Below, piece after piece: positions 15,554 through 24,717 of a stretch of DNA of 39,062 nucleotides (its first letter is position 1; every line of letters begins with the position of its first letter). Source of the DNA: Gammaproteobacteria bacterium (GTDB lineage Bacteria > Pseudomonadota > Gammaproteobacteria > Pseudomonadales > Cellvibrionaceae); assembly GCA_021151625.1 (NCBI GenBank), contig JAGKWY010000024.1, positions 1 to 39,062 on the forward strand, read 5' to 3'. The notes below the pieces were generated by a model. The model was not told where the DNA came from, did no database searches, and saw nothing but the letters and a program-made list of their open reading frames with translations. Position numbers and translations under genes: made by a program.

Positions 15554-16233
15554 TGCATACTCCGTATGTTGAGCTTAAAGGCATATCAAAGAGTTACCAC
15601 CAAGATGGATCAAATCAGATTGCTTTAAAAGATATCAATGTGAAAATTGATAAAGGTGATTACATTTCTATTGTTGGTCGATCAGGGTCGGGAAAGTCAA
15701 CGTTGCTGAATATACTAGGACTTCTGGATAAACCAAGCGCAGGTCATTACTTATTGCTCGGTAATTCAATCGATAATCTCTCAGCGAACGAGATTGCCGA
15801 TCTTCGCAAATCAGTAATTGGATTCGTATTTCAGAGCTTTAATTTACTTAAAAATTTTAGCATTCTTGAAAATGTTGCGCTTCCTGCAATATATGCAGGA
15901 CTGTCTCGATCTGAGGCTGCCAAGCGTGCCTTGGATGTTTTGTCGTTGGTTAATATGCAAGATTTTAGCAAGAGGTATCCTGCGCAGTTATCAGGTGGGC
16001 AGCAACAGCGTTGTGCAATTGCGCGCGCTTTGATTAATAGGCCATCGTTGTTGTTGGCTGATGAGCCAACAGGGAATCTGGATTCGGAAAATGCCGACAG
16101 TATTGTCGAGTTATTAGAGGCGTTGAATACTCAAGAAGGAGTCACTCTTGTAATGGTCACTCATGAATTGCAACTTGCCTCAAGATCCAGAAAAAAAATA
16201 GTTGTGCAGGATGGTGTTGCGCATTCACATTAG
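15553..16233 (+). CDS. MacB-like ABC exporter ATPase (LolD/MacB class)
   Basis: The 226-aa ATPase shows Walker A GRSGSGKST (42-50), signature LSGGQQQR, Walker B LLLADEPTGNLD and a TLVMVTHE switch histidine. These are typical of the MacB/LolD/FtsE class. It starts within the stop codon of the adaptor gene, and 15 bp separate it from the permease. Here ATPase and permease are separate polypeptides rather than fused as in E. coli MacB. It powers a mechanotransmission-type export of a periplasmic substrate. Confidence 0.93.
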   Translation: MHTPYVELKGISKSYHQDGSNQIALKDINVKIDKGDYISIVGRSGSGKSTLLNILGLLDKPSAGHYLLLGNSIDNLSANEIADLRKSVIGFVFQSFNLLKNFSILENVALPAIYAGLSRSEAAKRALDVLSLVNMQDFSKRYPAQLSGGQQQRCAIARALINRPSLLLADEPTGNLDSENADSIVELLEALNTQEGVTLVMVTHELQLASRSRKKIVVQDGVAHSH

Positions 16234-16248
16234 GTTGGACGTCTAATC

Positions 16249-17469
16249 ATGAGTTTAAGTCATTTATTTTTTGAGGCCTTTATTTCATTAAAATCCAATA
16301 GGATGCGATCCTTGCTTTCAACGTTGGGAATTATCATTGGCGTGGTCTCATTTTCTCTCATGCTTGCTTTGGCGGCTAGTATTCAAAGTTATGTAAATAA
16401 AGAGCTTTCGCTTTTAGGAAAAAATCTTTTACTGGTAAACGTCGATCCTGATTTTGATGGTAGCCAAATAACGAATGGCAGCTTCATTCCTACATTTACC
16501 GAATCAGATGTTGAATTAATTACTGGGCTTGGCTCGGTAATAGGTGCAGCTCCTGTTGTTCAAACTACCTCAACTGTTGTTAATAGAGGAAAAAGTATAA
16601 AAGGATCCGTTATCGGATCTGACACTGTGATGCCTTTGATACGAAATTGGTCCTTGCAGTATGGAGAATTCTTTTTTAATGATGATGTTAAGAAGGCTTC
16701 CAGAGTGGTTGTTATAGGGAAAAAAATTGCTGAATCGCTATTTCCATTCCAAAGCCCTCTTTACAAAACGATTCGTGTGAATAATGTAAGTTTTGAAGTT
16801 ATAGGTGTGCTTAAGAATCAGGGACGATCTTTCGACGGTACTGATATTGATAGTGCCATCTATATGCCATATACAGCGGTCTCTAAATATCTGTTGCAGT
16901 CGCAATCTGCTGATGAAATACATTATGCAGTAGTGCAGGTCAAAAGCGATCAATATGTCGATTCCATAAAGAATCAGATATATGATCTACTCAATAAAAA
17001 ACACGGTATGAGTGTTTTCGATAACAGTTTTTTTTTGATAACAGACTTGGCTGGAATTTCGAAAGGAGCAAGCTCGATCACAGCGGCGCTAGCATTTACT
17101 TTAGGTGTCATCAGTGTTATTGCACTTGGTGTAGGTGGAATAGGCATAATGAACATTATGCTGGTTGCTGTTATCGAACGGACGAAAGAGATAGGTATAA
17201 GATTGGCGCTGGGTGCAAAACCTAACCAAATCAAAATACAGTTTCTATTTGAGTCGATAGTTATATGCACCCTCGGAGGAATCATCGGAATTCTTATTTC
17301 GTTTTTCATCACGCTATTAGTTAGCTATTCAACCCCCTATTCTATTTCGCTTAGTATTCACGGAATTGTGTATTCACTTGGTTTTTCATGTTTAATTGGC
17401 ATTTTTTTTGGATACTTGCCTGCTCAACGAGCCTCTCAACTTCAGCCTGCTGAAAATTTGCGTAGTTAG
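16249..17469 (+). CDS. MacB-like FtsX-family ABC permease
   Basis: This 406-aa protein has the MacB permease topology: one N-terminal helix (MRSLLSTLGIIIGVVSFSLML), a large periplasmic domain (about residues 45-270) and three C-terminal helices. The C-terminal part includes the conserved FtsX segment VGGIGIMNIMLVAVIERTKEIGIRLALGA. It completes a MacA-MacB-type pump with the two upstream genes. The stop codon ends at 17469 and the terminal inverted repeat of a decayed IS begins at 17471, yet the PAENLRS end is normal for the family, so the gene seems intact. MacB-type pumps export peptides, macrolides, lipopeptides or siderophores; the substrate here is unknown. Confidence 0.92.
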   Translation: MSLSHLFFEAFISLKSNRMRSLLSTLGIIIGVVSFSLMLALAASIQSYVNKELSLLGKNLLLVNVDPDFDGSQITNGSFIPTFTESDVELITGLGSVIGAAPVVQTTSTVVNRGKSIKGSVIGSDTVMPLIRNWSLQYGEFFFNDDVKKASRVVVIGKKIAESLFPFQSPLYKTIRVNNVSFEVIGVLKNQGRSFDGTDIDSAIYMPYTAVSKYLLQSQSADEIHYAVVQVKSDQYVDSIKNQIYDLLNKKHGMSVFDNSFFLITDLAGISKGASSITAALAFTLGVISVIALGVGGIGIMNIMLVAVIERTKEIGIRLALGAKPNQIKIQFLFESIVICTLGGIIGILISFFITLLVSYSTPYSISLSIHGIVYSLGFSCLIGIFFGYLPAQRASQLQPAENLRS

Positions 17470-17511
17470 AGGTGACCTTTCCCCCAAAACCTAAACCATG
17501 CCGCCGTATTT

Positions 17512-17640
17512 TTATTTCCAGTTGTAGTAAGTCGCGTTGCTAATACCGTGCTTGCGGCAGACAGTCTCTACCTTCATTCCCGCATCAACGTCTTTAAGGG
17601 TGCTGAATATCTGGCTTTCGGTGAATCGTGATTTTTTCAT
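17512..17640 (-). pseudogene. IS3-family OrfA N-terminal fragment
   Basis: The 42-residue product (MKKSRFTESQIFSTL..., then VCRKHGISNATYYNWK) is the helix-turn-helix start of IS3-family OrfA. A TAA replaces the next lysine codon, after which KYGGM is still readable before the sequence is lost at the inverted repeat. A perfect 12-bp stem (17642-17653 with 17660-17671) lies just upstream of its ATG. Confidence 0.8.
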
Positions 17641-17770
17641 AGTAGTTTTCTGAGGTTATATCCTCAGAAAACTCCAGTTATGTCTGTCTCAGGATAGGAG
17701 AGGCGGACACAATATCCCAAGTACGGTTTTTATGTTGCATAACCCGTTGCGGTGAGATGTACTAGTCATC

Positions 17771-18304
17771 CATAAAAAGCGAGCCTATCACCTGTATAGC
17801 AGTGAAGGATTGCCGGTACACACGAAGAAACGAAAGTGAATCCAGCGACCAAGCTAACCAATGGTCGTGCTAACGCGGGTGAATGAGCGATGGTCAATGG
17901 ATTTTTTGTATGATCAATTAGCTAATGGTCTCCGCTGCCGGTCATGTTTTCAATCAGTGGTCATCGGGCAGCACGCTTTCTAAATCAGCTTATTGAGACA
18001 CGCGGGAGGCTTACCCGAATTGTTTTCGATAACGGCACTAAGTTTACCAGCAAAGTGATGTTTTTCTGGTATAAGGAATCGAGAGTCGGGTTGGGGTTAT
18101 CCAGCCAGGTAAGCCTGCCCAAAAATGCATTTGTTGAAAGTTTTAATGGCAAATTCCGGAATTAATGTTTGATCTACAGTTCCGGACGATTGAGGAAGCG
18201 CGTTATGAAATTGATTTGTAGCGAAATCACTACAACAGCGAGAGGCCGCTAGTTCGTTAAATTACTTTTCACCAGTAGCGTTCGCGAAGCTGGCGGCCTA
18301 GTAT
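17771..18304 (+). pseudogene. IS3-family OrfB transposase remnant
   Basis: Successive frames give HKKRAYHLYSSEGLPVHTKKRK, then NERWSMDFLYDQLANG with the first catalytic aspartate region, then DNGTKFTSK and AFVESFNGKFR of the integrase core, and finally SSLNYFSPVAFAKLAA from the C-terminus. In-frame stops follow KKRK and lie about six codons later, and there are frame changes near 17944 and after 18163. The N-terminal third is missing. The longest open piece is 17944-18165. It is not functional. Confidence 0.85.
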
Positions 18305-18350
18305 TGAAATCTCATCCTTGAAGTAGTACTGAGATGAGGGAAAGGTCACC

Positions 18351-18669
18351 GGCTTTAGATTAAAAGCGAGCACGACAATCTGACGATTGGGCTGTTATTG
18401 TGCAAAAGCAAAAACAAGATCGTTGCCGAATAAACATTAGGTGACAAGACCCAGCCGATGGGAATTGCCGAGTTGAATCCCTGCCTACTACCTACAACCA
18501 GCCTGCCCAGCATTGAGCAGATTGAGAGCGAACTGGGTGGTATCGATCCATGAATAAAAGTGCCTGCGATCTGCCGGCACTTTGAAACGCATGGCGACAA
18601 CGAGATTCACTACAGCCACCCATGGCTGAAACTATGTCAAACCAAATCACAATCAAACAGGGATAAACT
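18351..18669. other. Intergenic interval with no recognisable gene
   Basis: Between the IS end and the alpha-2-macroglobulin gene no frame resembles a known protein. An 8-bp perfect stem AAAGTGCC / GGCACTTT (18557-18564 with 18576-18583) is present but has only a short T tail. Fragments such as EQIESELGGIDP are suggestive of a decayed gene, without proof. The promoter of the 18670 gene should be here. Confidence 0.4.
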
Positions 18670-21600
18670 ATGCGTGTTCAATGGGTTTCATGGTGTGTAA
18701 CGGCAATGGTGAGTTTGTTGCTGGTTGCCTGCGATAAATCAACGCCAACCTCACAGCCAGAACAAGCGGCCGAGGTTGCCGAGGCGGCGCAGGTAGCGCC
18801 GGATTGGGAGGCGCATATTGCCGAGTACCCCAAAGGCTGGATTGCCACTGAAGCGCCCATGTATATTCGCTTTACTCACCCGGTGATTTCTGCCGAGCAA
18901 GTGAATACCGCGTTTGATTCCAAACTGATTGCGCTGGATAACAAAATTCCGGTCAATCTCACGTTTACCTCCACCACTGATTTACGTATCCAGCCAGCGG
19001 AGAAGTTGCCGAGCGATATACCGATTCGTTTAAGCCTGAGCGCAAAAGGTTTGCAGGGCATTGAGCAGTCGCTTGATGATTTTGCGTTTGAGGTGCGTAC
19101 CATCAAACAGGATTTTGATTTGAAGGTGAACAGCCTGAGTGTGATGGCAGGCAATGAAGAGCAAATGCAATTAAGCGGCAGCATTATTACGGCAGATAGC
19201 GCCGAGTTGGATACCGTAAAAAAAGTGCTCTCCCTGCGCGTGAATGACACTATGGCGGATGCTGTCTGGACACAAGAGACGGATAAAAAGACGCACAACT
19301 TTTTGCTGACCGGTATTAACCGCACCGACACCACTGACAATATTCACCTGGAGTGGGACGGCGCTCCCCTTGGCTCTGCTGACAAAGGCGCACGCGATCT
19401 GGAAATTCCCGCGCTAAAAGTATTTCAAGTGACCGGTGTGCAAGTAATTCGCGAACCCAACGCCGCGATTGAAATTCAATTTTCCGATGAATTGGATACT
19501 AATCAAAATATCAGCGGCTTAATTAGTCTGGGCGGTAAACCGGTTAGTGCAATTATCGATGGGAGTGTGATTCGCCATACGCTGGAGCAGACCGCTAGCG
19601 GTGAACTGGATTTGCTCGTCAACGCCGCTGTTAGCAGCAATAAACAAAAAACACTGGCCAATGACTACCAACAAAAACTGGTACTGCAATTGGTAAAGCC
19701 CCTGGTGCGTTTTGTAGGCAAAACCAGCATCCTTCCTCCTGCTAGCCAAATTTCCGTGCCCTTTGAAGCGGCGGGTGTGGATTCCGTACAAGTTGTGGCA
19801 TTCAAGGTGTTTGCCAATAATATTGGCCAGTATTTGCAGAACTACCAATTAACCTCTGCCTACCCATCGACAGATACCGGCCGCTATTTGTGGCGCAAAA
19901 CCTATCGCCTGCCAGAAATTCCACGCGCAGGTGCGCAGCGTTTTAATCTGGATCTCACCGAATTAATGGCGCAGCACCCGGACGGTCTAATTCGTTTGGA
20001 ATTGCGTATTGATCGCAGCAATTCAATTTACACCTGTGATTCAGCACGCCCGAACGATCCGGTGAGCAAAATGCCGGAGAATAGTGACGGTGAAAATTAT
20101 TACGAACGCGAAGAAGAACCAGCCTGGTATCAGCAATATTACCAATCGCAAGGCTATTACAATTACAGCGAGCGCAATAATCCCTGCGACGATACCTATT
20201 ATTACTATGGCGATGAAATTTCATCGGCGCGCAATTTTATTGTGTCCAATATTGGTTTGATGGCCAAGCGGGCGGATGGCAATCAAGTGCATGTGATCAG
20301 CACCGAATTAAATTCCGCCAAGCCATTAAGCGGAACGGAAATTACTGCCTACAACTACCAGCGCCAACCTATAGGCACAGGTGCTACCGACAGCTACGGT
20401 ATGTTGCAATTAACAACCGACGGCGTACCTTTTTATCTGGAAGCCAAAAACGGCAAGCAGCTGGGCTATTTGCGTTTGCGTAACAGTGAAGCTTTGCCCA
20501 CCAACCAATTTGATGTGAGTGGTGAACATATCAAAGGCGGTTTAAAAGGTTTCCTTTACGGTGAGCGCGATGTATGGCGCCCGGGCGATGATATTTTCCT
20601 CACCTTTATCCTGGAAGATAAAACCCAGCAGTTGCCACCCAATCATCCGGTAGTCGTGGATTTATTTGATCCGAGTGGAAAAAAAGTTGCCAGTCAAACC
20701 AGTGTGCAACCGGTTAATGATTTTTATACCTTTACGTTAAAAACCGAAGAGACAGCCCCCACCGGAAACTATCGCGCGGTAGTGCACGTGGGTAATCGCT
20801 ATTTTGACCAGATTTTAAAAATTGAAATGGTGGTGCCCAATCGCTTGAAGGTGGATTTAACCCTCGCCGAAAATCCGCTGCGCATGTCCAGTATGCCGAG
20901 CAAGGTTTCACTGTTTGCACAATGGTTGCAGGGTGCTACCGCCAAGAATTTAAAAACCGATTCTGAATTGCGCTTGTTTACGCGCAAATCGGTATTCGCC
21001 GGTTTTGAGCAATTTAATTTCGATGACCCGGTGCGCACTTTTGCGGGTAGCACGCAAAAAGTATTTGATGGCAAGGTGGACGAAACCGGTCACGCCGAGT
21101 TCCCTGTTGAGGTCAGCTTGTCATCGCCACCTCCAGGAAAACTCACTGCGTCTTTCACCACGCGTGTATTTGAAGAGAGCGGCAATTTCAGCACTATTTT
21201 GCGCCCTTACGAATTGCTGCCGTTTGATCACTGGGTGGGTTTAAATATTCCCAAAGGCAGCGGCTATATGGATGCCATTGGTCGCGATGAAGATCACCCG
21301 GTATTAATTCAAACCCTCGGTGAAGATGGCAAAGCCGAAGCCAATCGCAGCGTTGAAATTAATGTGTATGAAATTGGCTGGCGCTGGTGGTGGGATGAAG
21401 AGGCAGAAAACCTCGCCGAATATTTTAATAACTCTACCCATACGGCAGTTCATACCGAAACTCAGGTGAGCGACGAAAACGGCCGCATCAATTGGCAGTT
21501 GGAAAAAAATAAATACGACTGGGGTCGTCATATTATTCGCGTGTGCGATATTGACTCCGGCGATGCGGGGCACTGCTCTGGTGAGGTTGTATACCTCGGT

Positions 21601-24327
21601 TGGAGTTACGATTCATCTGCATCCAGCGATTCCGCTACGCAAATGATGTTGTCCACTGATAAAGAAAAATATGCAGTAGGTGATACAGCAAAAGTAAAAC
21701 TGCCCAAAGCGCGTGAAGGGCGTGTGTTGCTCAGCATTGAAAATGGTACTGGTGTGTTGGAGACCCGTTGGTTGGATTTGCAAGCCGGTCAAAGCGAAAT
21801 TGATATTCCCATCACCCCGGCTATGGCACCGAACGTGTACGCGCATGTCGCCCTGCTTTTGCCTCATCAGGAGCGCGTCGCTGAAGCGCCTATGCGCCTG
21901 TACGGCATAGTGCCGCTGTTGGTGGAAAATCCACAGACACGTTTGCAACCGACCCTGGATGTTGCAGAAAAAGTACGCCCTGAAACTGAATTCACGATTA
22001 AAGTCGGCGAGCAAAGTAAGCGTGCGATGACATACTCATTGGCGATGGTCGATGAAGGGCTGCTTGGATTAACTAATTTCCACGTACCCGATGCACACGG
22101 CTATTTTTACCAGCGTGAAGCGCTGGGTGTGCGCACCTGGGATTTATTTGACCAGGTGGTTGGTGCCTACGGCGCATCGCTGGAGCGAGTACTCGCCGTG
22201 GGTGGCTCCGACGCCGCGCTCGAAGCTGAACGCAAACGCCGCGAGCGCCGCTTCCCGCCGGTCGTGCAATTCCTCGGTGCTTTTGAATTAAAAGCCGGTG
22301 AGGTGCGCGAACATAAAATTAAATTGCCACCCTACATGGGTTCGGTACGCATCATGCTGGTTGCCGGTGATACGGCGAACGATGCCAAAAAAGAAGATGC
22401 AATTACCGCGTATGGCAACATTGAAAAAACAGTCACTGTTACCCAGCCGGTCACACTGTTTGCTACTTTGCCGCGCGTGCTTGGCCCAGGTGAATCAGTG
22501 AATTTACCGGTTAACGTTTTCGTCAGCGAAGCCAATATCAATAAGGTGGAAATTTCAGTAGAAGCTAATGAAATTTTTACTGTGGAAAAAGGCACCGCCG
22601 AATTGCAGTTCAGCGAACCGGGCGATGCGATTGCGAGTTTAAAACTCAAAGTAAATGATCGTATTGGCAAAGGTCACGTCAAAGTCACGGCGCGTTCGGG
22701 TAATGAAATTGCCGTGCAGGAAATTTATATAGATTCGCGCGCAGCCAATCCGCCCGCGACTGTGTGGGAGTCCAAACTACTGCAGCCAGGTGAAACCTGG
22801 CAATCACCATTAAAAGCCAACGGTATGATAGGTACTAACATCGCATCGCTGGAAGTCAGCAGCCTGCCGTCATTAAATCTGGATGAGCGCCTGGAATATT
22901 TAATTGGCTATCCGCACGGTTGTATCGAGCAAACAACGTCTGCGGTATTCCCGCAATTGCGTTTGGCAAAATTGGTAAATTTAACCGATGCGCAAAAACG
23001 CGAAATCGATAACAACATTAAAGCGGGCATAAAACGCCTTGGCAGTTTCCAACATGCAAGCGGTGGTTTCTCGTATTGGCCCGGCGATGGCTACGTGAAT
23101 GAATGGGCATCAAGTTATGCAGGGCATTTCTTACTGGAAGCCAAGCGCGCCGGTTACTCAGTGCCGAAAAATTTATTGGATAACTGGGTGAAATACCAAA
23201 GCAGTGCCGCGCGCAATCCGCAAATCGATGGCAATTATTATGATGAAATGGTGCTCGCCTATCGTCTCTACACATTGGCATTAGCAGATAAAGCCGAGCT
23301 GGCCGCAATGAACCGTTTGCGCGAAACCTTTAAAACCAATCTCAATTCAGCGCAGGCAGATTACCGTATGCCCGCGCGCTGGCTGTTGGCGATGAGCTAT
23401 CAACATGTTGGTTTAAAAGATGCCGCGCAAGATGTACTCGGCCCGCTCTCAAATGCAGTGCCAAGCTATAAAGATGCTGGCTACACCTACGGCTCGGATA
23501 TGCGCGATCGCGGTTTGTTGCTGGCTACTTTGGTGACTGTTAATGCGGATAAAGATCTCACCTGGCAAGTGGCAGAGCAGGTGGCAAAAGATTTATCCAG
23601 CGGCAGTTGGTACTCCACCCAAAGTATCGCCTGGGCCTTGTTAGCCATGAGTGAATTTGCCGCTGCTAATACCAGTGCGAATGGAATTAAATTCGCGGTG
23701 CAACAACCGGGTGAAACCAACTGGGTTACCCAGGGCAGCAATAACGCTTTCTACAAAATGGCGATTAATGATCCGCAAGTGAGTGTGCGCAATGATCACG
23801 ATGTGCCTATCCGCGTATTGGTCAGCAATCGCGGTATTCCTGCAAACCTGCAGGAAGAGCCGAGCCACGATGGATTAAATATGTCGGTGAATTTTTTAAC
23901 GCTGGATAACAAGTCGCTCAGTGTTGAACAATTACCACAAGGGCAGGATTTTGTTGCAGAAGTGACTATCTCTGGCGAGTTCGATAAATTGCTCACCAGC
24001 AATATCGAAAATATTGCGCTCACCGCCGTAGTACCTAGTGGCTGGCAAATCCGCAACGAACGCCTCGAAGGTGCACAAATGCCCAAAGGCATAGACTACA
24101 TGGATATCCGCGATGACCGCGTGCTCGCCTATTACTCCTTGTGGCGCGACTACTATTGGTACTACCGCTACCAGGAGCGCAACCAAACCAGTATCACCCT
24201 GCGCATAATCTTAAACGCGAGCTACGCCGGTAAATTCTACTTACCCGGTTGGCACACCAGTGCCATGTACAACGAAAAAATTTATGCGAAGACTAAAGGC
24301 TATTGGGTTGAGGTTGTGGCCAAGTAA
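18670..24327 (+). CDS. Bacterial alpha-2-macroglobulin lipoprotein
   Basis: This very large 1885-aa protein has a lipoprotein signal: residues 1-21 with lipobox LLVAC, placing C21 at the lipidated N-terminus. Multiple MG-type beta domains follow, including a VWRPGDDIFLTFI segment (MG2-like) and a CDSARP...ERNNPCDD insert. A YPHGCIEQTTS motif provides the thioester cysteine and glutamine (C1418 to Q1421). After it comes the alpha-helical thioester domain with HASGGFSYWPGDGYVNEWASSY. The family traps attacking proteases by covalent linkage in the periplasm. Such genes are usually paired with pbpC, but no pbpC lies next to it here. Residues about 474-516 are unusually rich in tyrosine and acidic residues. 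Transcription appears to end at 24336-24366. Confidence 0.93.
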   Translation: MRVQWVSWCVTAMVSLLLVACDKSTPTSQPEQAAEVAEAAQVAPDWEAHIAEYPKGWIATEAPMYIRFTHPVISAEQVNTAFDSKLIALDNKIPVNLTFTSTTDLRIQPAEKLPSDIPIRLSLSAKGLQGIEQSLDDFAFEVRTIKQDFDLKVNSLSVMAGNEEQMQLSGSIITADSAELDTVKKVLSLRVNDTMADAVWTQETDKKTHNFLLTGINRTDTTDNIHLEWDGAPLGSADKGARDLEIPALKVFQVTGVQVIREPNAAIEIQFSDELDTNQNISGLISLGGKPVSAIIDGSVIRHTLEQTASGELDLLVNAAVSSNKQKTLANDYQQKLVLQLVKPLVRFVGKTSILPPASQISVPFEAAGVDSVQVVAFKVFANNIGQYLQNYQLTSAYPSTDTGRYLWRKTYRLPEIPRAGAQRFNLDLTELMAQHPDGLIRLELRIDRSNSIYTCDSARPNDPVSKMPENSDGENYYEREEEPAWYQQYYQSQGYYNYSERNNPCDDTYYYYGDEISSARNFIVSNIGLMAKRADGNQVHVISTELNSAKPLSGTEITAYNYQRQPIGTGATDSYGMLQLTTDGVPFYLEAKNGKQLGYLRLRNSEALPTNQFDVSGEHIKGGLKGFLYGERDVWRPGDDIFLTFILEDKTQQLPPNHPVVVDLFDPSGKKVASQTSVQPVNDFYTFTLKTEETAPTGNYRAVVHVGNRYFDQILKIEMVVPNRLKVDLTLAENPLRMSSMPSKVSLFAQWLQGATAKNLKTDSELRLFTRKSVFAGFEQFNFDDPVRTFAGSTQKVFDGKVDETGHAEFPVEVSLSSPPPGKLTASFTTRVFEESGNFSTILRPYELLPFDHWVGLNIPKGSGYMDAIGRDEDHPVLIQTLGEDGKAEANRSVEINVYEIGWRWWWDEEAENLAEYFNNSTHTAVHTETQVSDENGRINWQLEKNKYDWGRHIIRVCDIDSGDAGHCSGEVVYLGWSYDSSASSDSATQMMLSTDKEKYAVGDTAKVKLPKAREGRVLLSIENGTGVLETRWLDLQAGQSEIDIPITPAMAPNVYAHVALLLPHQERVAEAPMRLYGIVPLLVENPQTRLQPTLDVAEKVRPETEFTIKVGEQSKRAMTYSLAMVDEGLLGLTNFHVPDAHGYFYQREALGVRTWDLFDQVVGAYGASLERVLAVGGSDAALEAERKRRERRFPPVVQFLGAFELKAGEVREHKIKLPPYMGSVRIMLVAGDTANDAKKEDAITAYGNIEKTVTVTQPVTLFATLPRVLGPGESVNLPVNVFVSEANINKVEISVEANEIFTVEKGTAELQFSEPGDAIASLKLKVNDRIGKGHVKVTARSGNEIAVQEIYIDSRAANPPATVWESKLLQPGETWQSPLKANGMIGTNIASLEVSSLPSLNLDERLEYLIGYPHGCIEQTTSAVFPQLRLAKLVNLTDAQKREIDNNIKAGIKRLGSFQHASGGFSYWPGDGYVNEWASSYAGHFLLEAKRAGYSVPKNLLDNWVKYQSSAARNPQIDGNYYDEMVLAYRLYTLALADKAELAAMNRLRETFKTNLNSAQADYRMPARWLLAMSYQHVGLKDAAQDVLGPLSNAVPSYKDAGYTYGSDMRDRGLLLATLVTVNADKDLTWQVAEQVAKDLSSGSWYSTQSIAWALLAMSEFAAANTSANGIKFAVQQPGETNWVTQGSNNAFYKMAINDPQVSVRNDHDVPIRVLVSNRGIPANLQEEPSHDGLNMSVNFLTLDNKSLSVEQLPQGQDFVAEVTISGEFDKLLTSNIENIALTAVVPSGWQIRNERLEGAQMPKGIDYMDIRDDRVLAYYSLWRDYYWYYRYQERNQTSITLRIILNASYAGKFYLPGWHTSAMYNEKIYAKTKGYWVEVVAK

Positions 24328-24335
24328 AAATTGTT

Positions 24336-24366
24336 AAGGCTCTCCGTAACATGGGGAGCCTTTTAA
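24336..24366 (+). terminator. Terminator after the alpha-2-macroglobulin gene
   Basis: AAGGCTCTCC (24336-24345) pairs with GGGGAGCCTT (24353-24362), one T-G wobble, loop GTAACAT, followed by TTAA. It lies eight bases after the stop codon and overlaps an open-frame ATG of the next gene, which argues for a later start there. Confidence 0.82.
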
Positions 24367-24386
24367 TTGAAGGTATGCATATATCT

Positions 24387-24698
24387 ATGAAAAGAATTGG
24401 ACAGGAATTGGTAGAAAAATGGAAAGAATTGCTTGCTAAAAAATTGGGTCGTTCGATTGATGAAATTGAACGGCGTGGCTTATCTGCAACCGATTTTTCA
24501 TTATCTCAAGAAGTAGTCTTAACGATTCCCGGCGAGCTTGACTGTCGATTCAAACACGCCTTCTGTGTGGTCGATGAGGAAGAAAGGCGCGTTGCGGTGT
24601 TTACTGAGCACTCCGGCTATCACGAATTTTATCTGGCTGGCATGAAAGTTTCTGAAGTTTCAATCAGTGAGTACTGGGATTCGGATTATAAAGCGTGA
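24387..24698 (+). CDS. Hypothetical protein, 103 aa
   Basis: No family is recognised. The product begins with a basic amphipathic helix (MKRIGQELVEKWKELLAKKLG), followed by a beta-rich part with CRFKHAFCVVDEEERRVAVFTEHSGYHEF and an acidic end. There is no signal peptide, so it is probably cytoplasmic. The start is uncertain: the frame also has ATGs at 24351, inside the terminator stem, and 24375, directly after an AAGG. The ATG at 24387 lies 13 bases after that AAGG and gives the most natural N-terminus. The frame is more AT-rich than the gene before it. It lies 19 bp upstream of a DUF5329-like gene and may be cotranscribed with it. Confidence 0.55.
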   Translation: MKRIGQELVEKWKELLAKKLGRSIDEIERRGLSATDFSLSQEVVLTIPGELDCRFKHAFCVVDEEERRVAVFTEHSGYHEFYLAGMKVSEVSISEYWDSDYKA

Positions 24699-24717
24699 GC
24701 TGCAATAGGGGATATTT

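Larger units (their letters stand above)
17471..18350. mobile_element. Decayed, rearranged IS3-family insertion sequence
   Basis: GGTGACCTTTCCC at 17471-17483 and its exact complement at 18338-18350 form 13-bp terminal inverted repeats around 880 bp. Inside are an orfA fragment on the minus strand and an orfB remnant on the plus strand, which cannot be a normal IS3 layout and implies inversion or nested insertions. A second end-like sequence (TGTCCGCCT read on the minus strand, ending at 17709) lies upstream of the orfA fragment. No clear target duplication is seen. The element begins one base after the stop codon of the MacB-like permease. Confidence 0.8.

Noticed and set aside
17944..18165. 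73-codon frame as an intact small gene
   Set aside because: It is the integrase-core piece of a broken IS3 OrfB, with related sequence continuing in other frames on both sides.
21613..22014. 133-codon minus-strand frame inside the macroglobulin gene
   Set aside because: Shadow of the coding strand, with no ribosome binding site and no known domain.
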